Assembly: GCA_023449275.1 (NCBI GenBank)
Contig: JAEXJM010000059.1
Span: 1 to 32,424 of the forward strand
Direction: 5' to 3'
Length of the DNA stretch: 32,424 bases
From: Pseudomonadota bacterium
GTDB lineage: Bacteria > Pseudomonadota > Gammaproteobacteria > Burkholderiales > Burkholderiaceae_D
Of the stretch, positions 1 to 7,918 are shown in pieces. The translations under genes and the position numbers were made by a program. The number at the start of each line of letters is the position of its first letter. Position 1 is the stretch's first letter. The notes below the pieces were generated by a model. The model had not been told where the DNA came from. It saw nothing but the letters and a program-made list of their open reading frames with translations, and did no database searches.

Positions 1-101
1 GCAGAGCGACGACGAAGACGGCCTCCAAAACGACCGCGAAAAAAGCGACAGTGAATAAAACGACGACGAAAAAAACGGCTCCAAAGAAAAAAGAGGAATG
101 A
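1..101 (+). CDS. C-terminal tail of a Lys/Thr/Ala-rich histone H1-like protein (5' end outside window)
   Basis: The window opens inside a rightward reading frame (codons from position 3, stop TGA at 99-101) that encodes 32 residues made almost only of Lys, Thr and Ala, with repeats such as KTTAKKAT and KTTTKKTAPKKK, ending in EE. Low-complexity basic tails of this kind are typical of bacterial histone H1-like or AlgP-like DNA-binding proteins, which coat or condense DNA through charge contacts. Nothing of the N-terminal part is visible, so the family cannot be fixed. A strong intrinsic terminator follows 25 bases after the stop, which supports this being a genuine gene end. It could also be the tail of an unrelated protein with a basic extension. 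Confidence 0.6.
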   Translation, partial: RATTKTASKTTAKKATVNKTTTKKTAPKKKEE

Positions 102-125
102 TTTTGTCACCGTCGGCAGGATAAT

Positions 126-153
126 AAAAAAGGAGGCCAAGCCTCCTTTTTTT
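126..153. terminator. Bidirectional intrinsic terminator
   Basis: A perfect 7-bp stem AGGAGGC / GCCTCCT (131-137 with 141-147) has a 3-base loop. It is preceded by a run of A and followed by a run of seven T. The flanking A and T runs let it act in both directions. It lies between the rightward basic-tail gene and the leftward regulator/reductase gene and probably ends both transcripts. Confidence 0.9.
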
Positions 154-167
154 ACATTTTGAGGGAA

Positions 168-1922
168 TTAACGATGTCCCAGTACCGGATGAGGCTGGTA
201 TGGTTTTTCAAGTTCCCGGATTTCTTCTGCGGACAGTTTGACCGTTGTTGCCGAGATAGCTTCATCCAGCTGGTGCAGTTTGGAGGCGCCGACAATCGGC
301 GCTGTCACTCCCTTGTGAAGCAGCCATGCATAAGCGACCTGGGCATTTGACAATCCCCGTTCAGTGGCTATTTTCGTCAGGGCATTCACGACGTCAAAAT
401 CAGCGTCGGAATAAAAAACCCGCAATGCCATTTCATCGGTTTTGGCTCTTGAGGTCGCGGAATTGTTTTTGGATGCGTCTTTATCGTCCGGTTTTCGGTT
501 TCCGGCCAGAAATCCCCGGGCCAGAGGGCTCCAGGGGATCAGACCGACTCCCTGATCCTTACAAAGCGGGATCATTTCCCGCTCTTCTTCCCGGTAAGCC
601 AGGTTGTAATGGTTTTGCATCGAGATGAAACGCGACCAGTTACGTTCCTTCGCGATTTGCTGTGCCTTGGCAAATTGCCATGCCCACATGCTGGAAGCGC
701 CAATATAACGAACCTTGCCGGATCGAACCAGATCGTTTAACGCTTCCATCGTTTCTTCAATCGGTGTGGCATTGTCCCAGCGATGGATCTGGTACAGATC
801 GATGTAATCCGTATTCAGGCGCTTCAATGAAGCGTCAACCGCGTCGAAAATATGTTTTCTGGACAGACCGCTGGTGTTCGGCGGAATGTTTTTTGAACTG
901 GCGGAAGCCGCGTCGGCCCCGATTTCATCAGAAACATGAAAATACACCTTGGTGGCGATGATGATTTCTTCGCGTTTGGCGTATTCCTTGAGAAGTTTAC
1001 CGGTAAGCGTTTCGGAAAGACCGTTGGAATAGAGATTGGCAGTGTCAAAAAAATTGATTCCGGCTTCGACTGCACGGCGAATGAAAGGACGGGATGCCGC
1101 CTTGTCCAGAACCCAGGGGCGCCATTTTGGCGAACCGTAAGTCATCATTCCCAGACAGATGCGTGAAACTTTGAGACCGCTTGAACCAAGATTGACGTAT
1201 TCCATCGGTGATCCTTTCAGCTTGCTGTTGTTTTTGGATGCCTTGACAGGTTCGACTCCCAATTGTTTTAACTTGCGATAGAGATGGGTTCTTTCCAGCC
1301 CCGTTTTTTCCGCAACACGAGTCATGCTGCCACCTTCCTGTGCCAGATGATGTTCGAAATAAATCCGTTCGAACATATCGCGCGCTTCACGCAAAGGCAG
1401 ATCGAAAGACAAAAGCGATGTGTTGATGAGGGAGGTATTTCCGGTGGTCGAGGCAGGTGCCTGCATCTGCACGTTATTGATGACGGTACTGGTTGTCCGG
1501 ACTTCGGTGACAGAAACGGATGGCATAATCGGAGTGGCAACCATGCGGCTCTTTTCCTGATTTCTTGCCAGCCCCTGCTGAACCGCCTGCAGCAGTTTTT
1601 GCAGTGCAATCGGTTTTTCGAGGAAGTTCATAGCACCGATACGGGTCGCTTCGACTGCCGTATCGATCGTGGCGTGTCCCGACATCATAATGACCGGCAT
1701 CGTCAGGTTGCCGTCCCGCTGCCATTCTTTCAGAAGGGTAACGCCATCGGTATCCGGCATCCAGATATCCAGCAAAACGAGATCCGGCGTTTCAGCCGCA
1801 CGGGCTTCCCGCGCCTGCTGTGCATTTTCAGCGGTTTGTACGACGTGACCTTCATCGGAAAGGATTTCCGAAAGAAGTTCACTTATTCCCATTTCATCAT
1901 CTACAACCAGGATATTTGCCAT
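168..1922 (-). CDS. NtrX-like response regulator fused in frame to an aldo/keto reductase
   Basis: One open frame of 584 codons encodes two normally separate proteins. Residues 1 to about 120 form a CheY-like receiver (DDE at 8-10, phosphoacceptor Asp52 in LLDIWMPD, Ser81, Lys103). A linker follows, then a Fis-type helix-turn-helix (GGSMTRVAEKTGLERTHLYR) without the AAA+ domain of classical NtrX. After a short Lys/Asn/Ser-rich linker comes a complete aldo/keto reductase from residue 240 (MEYVNLGSSGLKVSR). Its own numbering shows the full catalytic tetrad Asp54, Tyr59, Lys86 and His141, as in NADPH-dependent AKR enzymes. I chose ATG at 1922 because MANILVVDDE is the natural receiver start; the open frame continues upstream to 2069, inside ntrY. 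The gene begins 22 bases after ntrY, so the regulator half is the cognate partner of that kinase. A Shine-Dalgarno-like AAAGGA before the reductase Met suggests the two halves may also be made separately. Each domain is clear; that they form one polypeptide in the cell is inference. Confidence 0.85.
   Translation of the reverse strand: MANILVVDDEMGISELLSEILSDEGHVVQTAENAQQAREARAAETPDLVLLDIWMPDTDGVTLLKEWQRDGNLTMPVIMMSGHATIDTAVEATRIGAMNFLEKPIALQKLLQAVQQGLARNQEKSRMVATPIMPSVSVTEVRTTSTVINNVQMQAPASTTGNTSLINTSLLSFDLPLREARDMFERIYFEHHLAQEGGSMTRVAEKTGLERTHLYRKLKQLGVEPVKASKNNSKLKGSPMEYVNLGSSGLKVSRICLGMMTYGSPKWRPWVLDKAASRPFIRRAVEAGINFFDTANLYSNGLSETLTGKLLKEYAKREEIIIATKVYFHVSDEIGADAASASSKNIPPNTSGLSRKHIFDAVDASLKRLNTDYIDLYQIHRWDNATPIEETMEALNDLVRSGKVRYIGASSMWAWQFAKAQQIAKERNWSRFISMQNHYNLAYREEEREMIPLCKDQGVGLIPWSPLARGFLAGNRKPDDKDASKNNSATSRAKTDEMALRVFYSDADFDVVNALTKIATERGLSNAQVAYAWLLHKGVTAPIVGASKLHQLDEAISATTVKLSAEEIRELEKPYQPHPVLGHR
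1203..1217 (-). promoter_or_regulatory. Internal ribosome-binding site and ATG for the aldo/keto reductase half
   Basis: On the minus strand AAAGGA (1212-1217) lies 6 bases before ATG (1203-1205). This ATG is exactly where aldo/keto reductases of this family usually begin. It would give a free 345-residue reductase, so the fusion may look like a former two-gene operon whose stop codon was lost. Confidence 0.5.
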
Positions 1923-1944
1923 ATTTTTAGATCTTGAATATTTG

Positions 1945-4263
1945 TTATCCCTTTTCCGTTTCACCTTCACCCGGACTGTCCGTCGAAGCGAGCTGGAGAA
2001 GCAGAATTGAAACTTTTGCTCCGTTTGTGTCCTTGCGATTTTGCACGTCGATACGGCCGCCGTGTTCATCGACTATTTTCTTGACCATGGCCATGCCGAG
2101 GCCGGTACCACGTTCTTTAGTCGTGATGTAGGGTTCGAAAATCCGACTCAATATTTTTTCTGCAAACCCAGGACCATTATCCATGACAGAAAGTCTAACT
2201 GCAATGCAGATTTGGTTGGAAGCGTCCTGATAGTGGACTTTTTCGGTCATTAATTCAATACTCGGAACATATTGTCCGGTATTTTCGACTTCACTGACCG
2301 CATCCTGCGCATTTTGCAGCAAATTATGGATAACCTGTCTCAGTTGGGTTTCATCCCCCATGATTTCCGGCAGGCCTGGTGTAAGGTGAGTATGGATGAT
2401 ATCGTGGGAATCGTTTCCGGAGTATAAATGAACGATATCTTCCACCAGCGCATTCAGATCGAGCGGTTTCAAAAGAGCTGGCGGGGTTTTGGCAAAATTC
2501 CTGAAGTCATCCACCATCTGTTTCATTGCCGTGACCTGATTGACGATAGTATGGGTGCTCTTCAGCAGAATGGAAGCGTCATTGCCATCGAGCTTGTCCT
2601 GCAATTTCATCTGAAGGCGTTCGGCTGAAAGCTGGATAGGCGTTAACGGATTTTTGATTTCGTGAGCCAGTCTGCGGGCGACTTCACCCCATGCAATGGA
2701 ACGCTGGGCAGAAATCACATCGGTTATATCGTCAAAAACCACGATATAACGGTTTTCATTATTGACGGAGTGGTATGATCCGCGTGCCAGGAGGGTGATG
2801 ATATTTTCATTTTTTGCATTACCTGTACCACTACCTGTCTCTTCTTCTGTCTCACGGGGAATTTCTATCTGTTTTTGCCAGTGAAGATTTTGTGGATTGG
2901 CGCTGCCTGCCGTTTGGGCTGCAAATTCGGAAAATGCCCTGGTCAGTGCCGCTGAAAAGTCCTCAAGGCCTTTCACATTTGACAATTCCTCTCCCACGTA
3001 TGGATTCAGGTCATGGCGAAGAATTCTGGATACCACGTCGTTACAACCGATCAGCCTGAAGTTGTGGTCCAGAACAATCACGCCGGCAGACATGTTGGCG
3101 AGTACCGATTCCAGGTAAGCTTTGGCCGCTTCCAGATCGGCCCGGTTCCGTTCTGCCTGTTCGCGTGCTTCCGCAAGCTGGCGTGTCATGACATTGAAAG
3201 ACTGGGTCAGCGTTCCCAGTTCGTCGGAACCGGAAACAATCGGACGTGGTGAAAGATTTCCTTCCGAAACGGCTTTGGTACCCTGAGCCAACAGAAGCAG
3301 GGGTTTAGCCAGGTTGGAAGCAATCTGGAATGCACTGGCAATGGCCCCGAAGATGGCAAGCAACAGGGTCAGGGACAACGTAACGATATAAATCTTGCGC
3401 AGTCCGGAACGTGACAGCGACCGGACCTGATATTCACTGTACGCAACCCGAAGTGCCTCGGCGTTGTTGGCCACGTTATCCGGCATTTTTTGCGTCAGTT
3501 GCAGGAAATAGGGATCGTTTTTGAGTGAAAAGGAAATATTTCTGTCGGGTATGAGGGTGATGACCCGGACAAGGAGATGGGTATTATCCGTATCGCCCGT
3601 CGATGGATCATCGACTTCACCTTCGATGGCTGAATAATGGGAGGTTATCCTGACTTGCCTTAGCATGGCGTCCGTAGGCTGGTCCGGCAGCAGGGCAAGG
3701 CGGTCCGATCCCGATGTCGCGATGAGCTGGCCCCTGCTGTTGTATATGCTGGCTTCTATTCCTTCCTTGTCATTGCGGAATCTGGACAGGAGCAGGGTTT
3801 GTTCTGTTGAATTCATGCCTGCCAGTTCATTTGCGAGACTGGTGGCCTGTAAATCCAGTTCCTGTTTTGACGATTCAAGAATAGCCTGTCCAAGTTTGAC
3901 ACCGGAATCCAGAGCCGATTCGACACGGACATCGAACCAGGATTCGATGGAGCGTGAAACGAATTGAACGGAAACGACATAAATGACGGCGCCGGGCAAT
4001 ATGCCCATGAGGGCAAAAAGAACGACCAGTTTTGTCATCAGACGTGAACCGAATTTTCCCCGTTTGTAACGGTTATACAAACGGATGAGCATCCAGACGA
4101 CGAGAATCAGGAGGGCGGATGCGACAAGCACATTCAGGCCGACCAGCCATGAGTAATTCTTGTCGAAAAAGTCGGTGTTTTCAGAAGCGGAAGCCAGAAG
4201 GAAGAGCAAAATGCTCATCATGGCACCACCGACAATCCAAAGGTAACGTAAAACGCGAGTCAC
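1945..4263 (-). CDS. ntrY: NtrY-like membrane sensor histidine kinase
   Basis: A 772-residue inner-membrane sensor kinase. Predicted membrane helices lie near residues 8-26, 40-60 and 78-98, then a periplasmic region of about 190 residues, then a fourth helix (IYIVTLSLTLLLAIFGAIAS). A HAMP segment, a coiled stretch, a PAS domain (ANMSAGVIVLDHNFRLIGCN) and the kinase core follow. The H box ARRLAHEIKNPLTPIQLSAE carries the phospho-accepting His, the N box is HNLLQNAQDAV, and the G boxes are DNGPGF and GTGLGMAMVKKI. This order and length match NtrY of nitrogen or redox-responsive two-component pairs. The stimulus cannot be read from the sequence. The start is a GTG 12 bases after the DUF4390 stop, with no strong ribosome site; an ATG 14 codons later is an alternative. 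Its partner regulator follows 22 bases downstream. Confidence 0.93.
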   Translation of the reverse strand: MTRVLRYLWIVGGAMMSILLFLLASASENTDFFDKNYSWLVGLNVLVASALLILVVWMLIRLYNRYKRGKFGSRLMTKLVVLFALMGILPGAVIYVVSVQFVSRSIESWFDVRVESALDSGVKLGQAILESSKQELDLQATSLANELAGMNSTEQTLLLSRFRNDKEGIEASIYNSRGQLIATSGSDRLALLPDQPTDAMLRQVRITSHYSAIEGEVDDPSTGDTDNTHLLVRVITLIPDRNISFSLKNDPYFLQLTQKMPDNVANNAEALRVAYSEYQVRSLSRSGLRKIYIVTLSLTLLLAIFGAIASAFQIASNLAKPLLLLAQGTKAVSEGNLSPRPIVSGSDELGTLTQSFNVMTRQLAEAREQAERNRADLEAAKAYLESVLANMSAGVIVLDHNFRLIGCNDVVSRILRHDLNPYVGEELSNVKGLEDFSAALTRAFSEFAAQTAGSANPQNLHWQKQIEIPRETEEETGSGTGNAKNENIITLLARGSYHSVNNENRYIVVFDDITDVISAQRSIAWGEVARRLAHEIKNPLTPIQLSAERLQMKLQDKLDGNDASILLKSTHTIVNQVTAMKQMVDDFRNFAKTPPALLKPLDLNALVEDIVHLYSGNDSHDIIHTHLTPGLPEIMGDETQLRQVIHNLLQNAQDAVSEVENTGQYVPSIELMTEKVHYQDASNQICIAVRLSVMDNGPGFAEKILSRIFEPYITTKERGTGLGMAMVKKIVDEHGGRIDVQNRKDTNGAKVSILLLQLASTDSPGEGETEKG

Positions 4264-4275
4264 TTTTAAAGTCTT

Positions 4276-4839
4276 TTAGGGGCTGTATGAGAACCATTTC
4301 CATTCGGAAATGAGTCTCCAGTCGCGATTGTTCAAGGCGTTGATTTGGAATGGCTTGGGCAATTGGGATACATCGAGCATTACCCGAACCCTGACATCAT
4401 ATTTTTCGCCGGTTGCCAGGTCAGAACCGTCCGCTATAACCCAGCGTGGCGGATAACGGATAGCCGCCAGCGCATCCTCCAGGGAACTGTAATTGCGCTG
4501 CAGTGTTCCAGGAATGGATACACTGTACTGGCGCGTCAGTACATTGTACGAAATACGGGTCGTTCTCGATTTCGACACCGGAATTTCATCGAACCAGAAA
4601 GCCCGCGGGCGGATGATTTCGATTTCCGTTTTGAAATAAAGAGGAATGCCATGCAGCAGCGTTTCTTCAAGACTGTGATTGAAGTCCATCGAGAAACTGG
4701 TCAGCAATTTGTAGGTATTTTCGGAATACTCAATTCTTGCCGTATTGATCTGGATGTCATTCCCGGCAGAGAAAGCCGGTTTGATGGCCAGAAACATTAT
4801 GGCAATGCAAAGCAGGAAGTGAGAGATTCGGCGTATCAC
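4276..4839 (-). CDS. DUF4390 family exported protein
   Basis: A 187-residue protein with an N-terminal signal peptide (basic MIRR, a hydrophobic core, likely cleavage after AFSA) followed by a soluble, beta-rich domain. The content and position match the DUF4390 family, which sits between rsmB and ntrY in many betaproteobacteria. Its function is unknown; the secretion signal places it in the periplasm. Being the first gene before the NtrY-type kinase, it may help signal sensing or membrane anchoring of that pathway, but this is only inferred from gene order. Translation probably starts at GTG (4837-4839). It ends 12 bases before ntrY, so the two are almost certainly co-transcribed. Confidence 0.85.
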   Translation of the reverse strand: MIRRISHFLLCIAIMFLAIKPAFSAGNDIQINTARIEYSENTYKLLTSFSMDFNHSLEETLLHGIPLYFKTEIEIIRPRAFWFDEIPVSKSRTTRISYNVLTRQYSVSIPGTLQRNYSSLEDALAAIRYPPRWVIADGSDLATGEKYDVRVRVMLDVSQLPKPFQINALNNRDWRLISEWKWFSYSP

Positions 4840-4881
4840 GATATCGTTCGGATATGTATTTGAAGTTAATATAATATCCGC

Positions 4882-6213
4882 TTATTGCTTTTTAAACAAA
4901 GCATAAAACAAACCGTCATGATCTTTCAGTCCGTCAGCGGTGGGCAACAGTTGTCCATGCGCATCAAGTCTTGTGGCATGGTTCCTTTTCGCGAATGAAT
5001 CGGCCTGTCCTGCCGATTCGATCGGCCAGATGGAACAGGTCGCCAGCAGCATTTTTCCGCCCGGTTTCAGACATTGCCAAAGATTATCCAGAATGTTGGC
5101 GGAAATACCGGCAAGTTCTCTGGCATCCTCCGGTCTTCTTAACCACCGAATGTCCGGATGCCTCCTGATAATGCCCGAGGCCGTACAGGGAACATCAGCC
5201 AGAATGCAATCAAAAAGCTGACCATCCCACCAGCCTTTTCCTGATGCATCGCCGACTTTGATCCTCGCATGCAACTGAAGACGCGTCAGATTTTCATCGA
5301 TTTTTCTCAACCGCTCAGGTTCGTTGTCCAGCGCCAGCAAATCGATGTCGGCCATTTCCAGCATGTGACCGGATTTGCCGCCCGGCGCGGCACAGGCATC
5401 CAGTACCTTCATTCCATCCTGCAGTTCGAGTAATGGTGCAGCCAGCTGTGCCGCGGCATCCTGAACCGATACGAGTCCGTCGGCGAATCCTGGAATGCGG
5501 GAAACAGGCACGGGATTGTCCAGACGGATGGCGTATGGGCCGATTGTCGTTGCCGACTGTCCTGCGGCTTCAAGATCAGCCAGATAACGTTCAACGGTCG
5601 TTTTCCTTTTGTTAACACGCAAGATTAATGGAGGAAGTGTATTGCCGGTGTATAAAATGGATTCCCAGCTTTCCGGATAGATCCGTTTTGTCTCTTCAAT
5701 CCACCATGCGGGATAATTCCATTTTGCGACAGGCGACTGGCCTGATTTTTCGAGCCATCCTTCTTTTTCACGCAGAAAACGTCGCAGAACGGCATTGACC
5801 AATCCCTTTGCCCTGGCAAGAGACTGGTCGGATGATGCCGCTTCGACTGCCTGATCGACTGTCGTGTAAGGTTCGTATTTCAACTCGTCTTCATCATTGT
5901 CTGCAATCAGAAGGGCCAGAGAACAGGACAGGAGTGATTTCAGCAGTGGAGGTGTCGGTGGCAGTCTTGTCAACTGTTCGATGAGAAACAGGGACAGCCC
6001 AAGTTTTCTTTCCGCATGGTAGGCGATATCCTGAATCGCACCCCGTGTCGAGGAATCCATTTTCGGATGCGAAAAGACGGATGCGAGAGCGACCGGGAGT
6101 GACTGGCCTTCCTCAACCCGTTTTACTACATGAGCTGCAGCCAAAAGCCTGAACGCCAGCGATTCGGGAACCAGTGTGGTTTTCAAAAAATCGGAAGATT
6201 TGTTTTTGGCCAC
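4882..6213 (-). CDS. rsmB: 16S rRNA (cytosine-967-C5)-methyltransferase RsmB
   Basis: A 443-residue RNA methyltransferase. The N-terminal third is the NusB-like RNA-binding domain seen in RsmB (TTVDQAVEAA, LVNAVLRRFLR). The C-terminal Rossmann domain carries the SAM-binding motif DACAAPGGKSGHMLE. Two catalytic cysteines are visible: Cys343 in ADVPCTASG and the nucleophile Cys393 in LLATCSIWP. RHPDIRWLRR is also diagnostic. The enzyme methylates C967 of 16S rRNA with S-adenosylmethionine. Translation starts at GTG with GGAG about 6 bases upstream; the overlapping ATG next to it is in the wrong frame. Length is normal for the family. It follows trpE by about 30 bases and precedes DUF4390–ntrY. 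Confidence 0.95.
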   Translation of the reverse strand: MAKNKSSDFLKTTLVPESLAFRLLAAAHVVKRVEEGQSLPVALASVFSHPKMDSSTRGAIQDIAYHAERKLGLSLFLIEQLTRLPPTPPLLKSLLSCSLALLIADNDEDELKYEPYTTVDQAVEAASSDQSLARAKGLVNAVLRRFLREKEGWLEKSGQSPVAKWNYPAWWIEETKRIYPESWESILYTGNTLPPLILRVNKRKTTVERYLADLEAAGQSATTIGPYAIRLDNPVPVSRIPGFADGLVSVQDAAAQLAAPLLELQDGMKVLDACAAPGGKSGHMLEMADIDLLALDNEPERLRKIDENLTRLQLHARIKVGDASGKGWWDGQLFDCILADVPCTASGIIRRHPDIRWLRRPEDARELAGISANILDNLWQCLKPGGKMLLATCSIWPIESAGQADSFAKRNHATRLDAHGQLLPTADGLKDHDGLFYALFKKQ

Positions 6214-6244
6214 ATTGGCTCCATTTCGTTAAAAGTTGAACGAT

Positions 6245-7744
6245 TTATTGCAGGGAACTGTCGTCCATTCCGTCCTGGACCTGTTCGGCAGCACGGATAA
6301 CGGCTCTCGCCTTGTTTTCCGTTTCCTGCAGTTCGGATTCTGGAGATGAATCCGCTACGATACCCGCTCCGGCACCGACATAAAGCATGTCTTTATAAAT
6401 GACCCCGGTACGAATTGCAATTGCCAGATCCATTTCTCCCCCAAAAGAGAGGTAACCGCATGCGCCTCCGTAAATACCACGTTTGACCGGTTCCATTTCA
6501 TCGATGATTTCCATCGCCCTGACTTTGGGGGCGCCGGACAGGGTTCCTGCCGGGAAGGTCGCTTTGAGCACATCCAGATTCGAAAGGCCCGGTTTCAGCA
6601 GACCCTCGACATTCGAAACGATGTGCTGGACATGGGAATATTTTTCAATCGCCATTTTCTCGGTGACCCTGACACTGCCGATGGTGGCGATACGCCCAAT
6701 GTCATTACGCGCCAGATCGATCAGCATGACATGTTCGGCAATCTCTTTTGTATCGGAAAGCAGTTCGGCGGCAAGCTGTGTATCCTTTTCAGGAGTCGCT
6801 CCACGGGGGCGGGTTCCGGCCAGCGGTCTGACAATGACTTTCCTGCCTTCCGGAACGTTTTCCTGTCTGACGAGAATTTCGGGCGAAGAACCGATGATAT
6901 GCTGGTCGTCGAAATGATAATAATAAAGGTATGGTGAGGGATTCAACGCTCTCAGGGAACGATAAAGCGAAAGAGGTGAATCGGTGAACGGTTTTTTCAG
7001 GCGTTGTGCAAGCACGACCTGCATGCAATCGCCGTTGGCAATATATTCCTTTGTCCTCTGGACCGCGTCCAGAAAATCTTCTTTTTTGAAGTCGCGGATC
7101 ACATCGGTGCGTTTGCTGCCGTTCATGGCAGGAGCGATTGCAGGCTTGTCCAGCATGGCACGTAATTCACGCAGTCGCTGTTTTGCCTGTGAAAAAGCTT
7201 CAGGTCGGGTCGGATCGGCATAAACGATCAAATAAAGCTTGCCGGAAAGATTATCGATAACAGCCAGTTCTTCGGTCAACAACAATTGAATGTCCGGAAA
7301 ACCGAGATCATCTGCAGGGGCACTGTCCTGAAGACGGGGTTCGATATAACGGATTGTATCGTAACCGAAGTAACCCGCAAGACCACCACAGAAACGCGGC
7401 AGGCCAGCACGGATGGCTACCTTGAAGCGGGACTGGTATTCAGCAATGAAATCAAGCGGATTGCCTTCGTTCACTTCAATGACCTGATCGTTTTTGACGA
7501 CTTCCGTTTTCATGCCCTGGGCACGCAATACGGTAGAGGCAGGCAGGCCGATGAACGAATAACGCCCGAAACGTTCACCTCCGACAACGGATTCGAGCAG
7601 AAACGAGTTCCTGCCGCCATTATTTTGCTGGGTCAGTTTCAGGTAAAGGGATAAAGGGGTGTCGAGGTCGGCAATGGCTTCGACAATTAAAGGAATACGA
7701 TTATAGCCCTGGTTGGCCAGCGCCTTGAATTCGAGTTCAGTCAT
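6245..7744 (-). CDS. trpE: Anthranilate synthase component I
   Basis: A 499-residue chorismate-using enzyme that makes anthranilate with a glutamine amidotransferase partner, the first committed step of tryptophan synthesis. The N-terminal region has the tryptophan feedback motif LLES (in LLESVVGGERFGRYSF). The C-terminal chorismate-binding domain shows IIGSSPEILVR, RPLAGTRPRG, LIDLARNDIGR, FPAGTLSGAPKVRAMEIIDE and YVGAGAGIVADS. I start at ATG 7744 (MTELEFK) because GGAG lies 7-8 bases upstream; an in-frame extension of 22 codons covers the attenuator stem and is not protein-like. TrpE is favoured over PabB by length and the LLES motif. The usual neighbours trpG, trpD and trpC do not follow; rsmB is next. 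A candidate leader peptide and terminator lie just upstream. Confidence 0.95.
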   Translation of the reverse strand: MTELEFKALANQGYNRIPLIVEAIADLDTPLSLYLKLTQQNNGGRNSFLLESVVGGERFGRYSFIGLPASTVLRAQGMKTEVVKNDQVIEVNEGNPLDFIAEYQSRFKVAIRAGLPRFCGGLAGYFGYDTIRYIEPRLQDSAPADDLGFPDIQLLLTEELAVIDNLSGKLYLIVYADPTRPEAFSQAKQRLRELRAMLDKPAIAPAMNGSKRTDVIRDFKKEDFLDAVQRTKEYIANGDCMQVVLAQRLKKPFTDSPLSLYRSLRALNPSPYLYYYHFDDQHIIGSSPEILVRQENVPEGRKVIVRPLAGTRPRGATPEKDTQLAAELLSDTKEIAEHVMLIDLARNDIGRIATIGSVRVTEKMAIEKYSHVQHIVSNVEGLLKPGLSNLDVLKATFPAGTLSGAPKVRAMEIIDEMEPVKRGIYGGACGYLSFGGEMDLAIAIRTGVIYKDMLYVGAGAGIVADSSPESELQETENKARAVIRAAEQVQDGMDDSSLQ

Positions 7745-7778
7745 GATTTTCTCCGGTTCGCAATAGGCGAAATAGCTC

Positions 7779-7806
7779 AAAAAACAGGCCGGTTTTATGA
7801 ACGGCC
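7779..7806 (-). terminator. Candidate trp attenuator terminator upstream of trpE
   Basis: Read on the minus strand, GGCCGTT (7806-7800) can pair with AACCGGCC (7794-7787), with one bulged base, and is followed by TG and six T (7784-7779). This is a Rho-independent terminator 35 bases before the trpE start and immediately after a second hairpin (7807-7835). Its place between a Trp-codon-containing short frame and trpE fits transcription attenuation; it could instead be a simple terminator for rpe–gph. Confidence 0.65.
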
Positions 7807-7835
7807 GCAAACTTGTTTATATGGATGAAGTTTGC
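7807..7835 (-). promoter_or_regulatory. Leader hairpin adjoining the trpE attenuator
   Basis: The perfect 8-bp inverted repeat GCAAACTT / AAGTTTGC (7835-7828 with 7814-7807 on the minus strand) brackets the stop codon of the candidate leader peptide and starts directly after its second Trp codon. It resembles the pause or protector hairpin of amino-acid attenuators. A clear competing antiterminator helix is not obvious by eye. Confidence 0.55.
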
Positions 7836-7903
7836 CAGCGTCGCCACAACCCTCCGGAGATCAGGGCGGCTTGTGAAAACACGGGTTTTTTGATGAGAAA
7901 CAT
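7817..7903 (-). CDS. trpL: Candidate trp leader peptide (28 codons, two Trp codons)
   Basis: A short frame on the minus strand starts at ATG 15 bases after the gph stop and ends TAA at 7817. It encodes 28 residues, the last part being LWRRWQTSSI, so two TGG codons lie three codons apart near the end. Trp is rare, and paired Trp codons just upstream of a hairpin, a terminator and trpE are the hallmark of trp leader peptides, in which ribosome stalling at Trp codons couples tryptophan supply to trpE transcription. No good Shine-Dalgarno sequence precedes the ATG, so the exact start (ATG, or the in-frame GTG seven codons later) is open. The peptide itself is presumed to have no other function. 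Confidence 0.5.
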   Translation of the reverse strand: MFLIKKPVFSQAALISGGLWRRWQTSSI

Positions 7904-7918
7904 GATCGATAAAAATTT

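Noticed and set aside
1284..1937. 217-codon rightward frame opposite the response regulator, and similar long antisense frames over accC, ubiD and the PfkB kinase
   Set aside because: They are mirror frames of well-supported genes, with no ribosome sites or protein-like motifs.
7749..7859. Alternative frame from GTG after GGAGGG that would overlap the trpE start
   Set aside because: The spacing between GGAGG and GTG is too short, and the product has no recognisable features; the frame with two Trp codons fits the context better.
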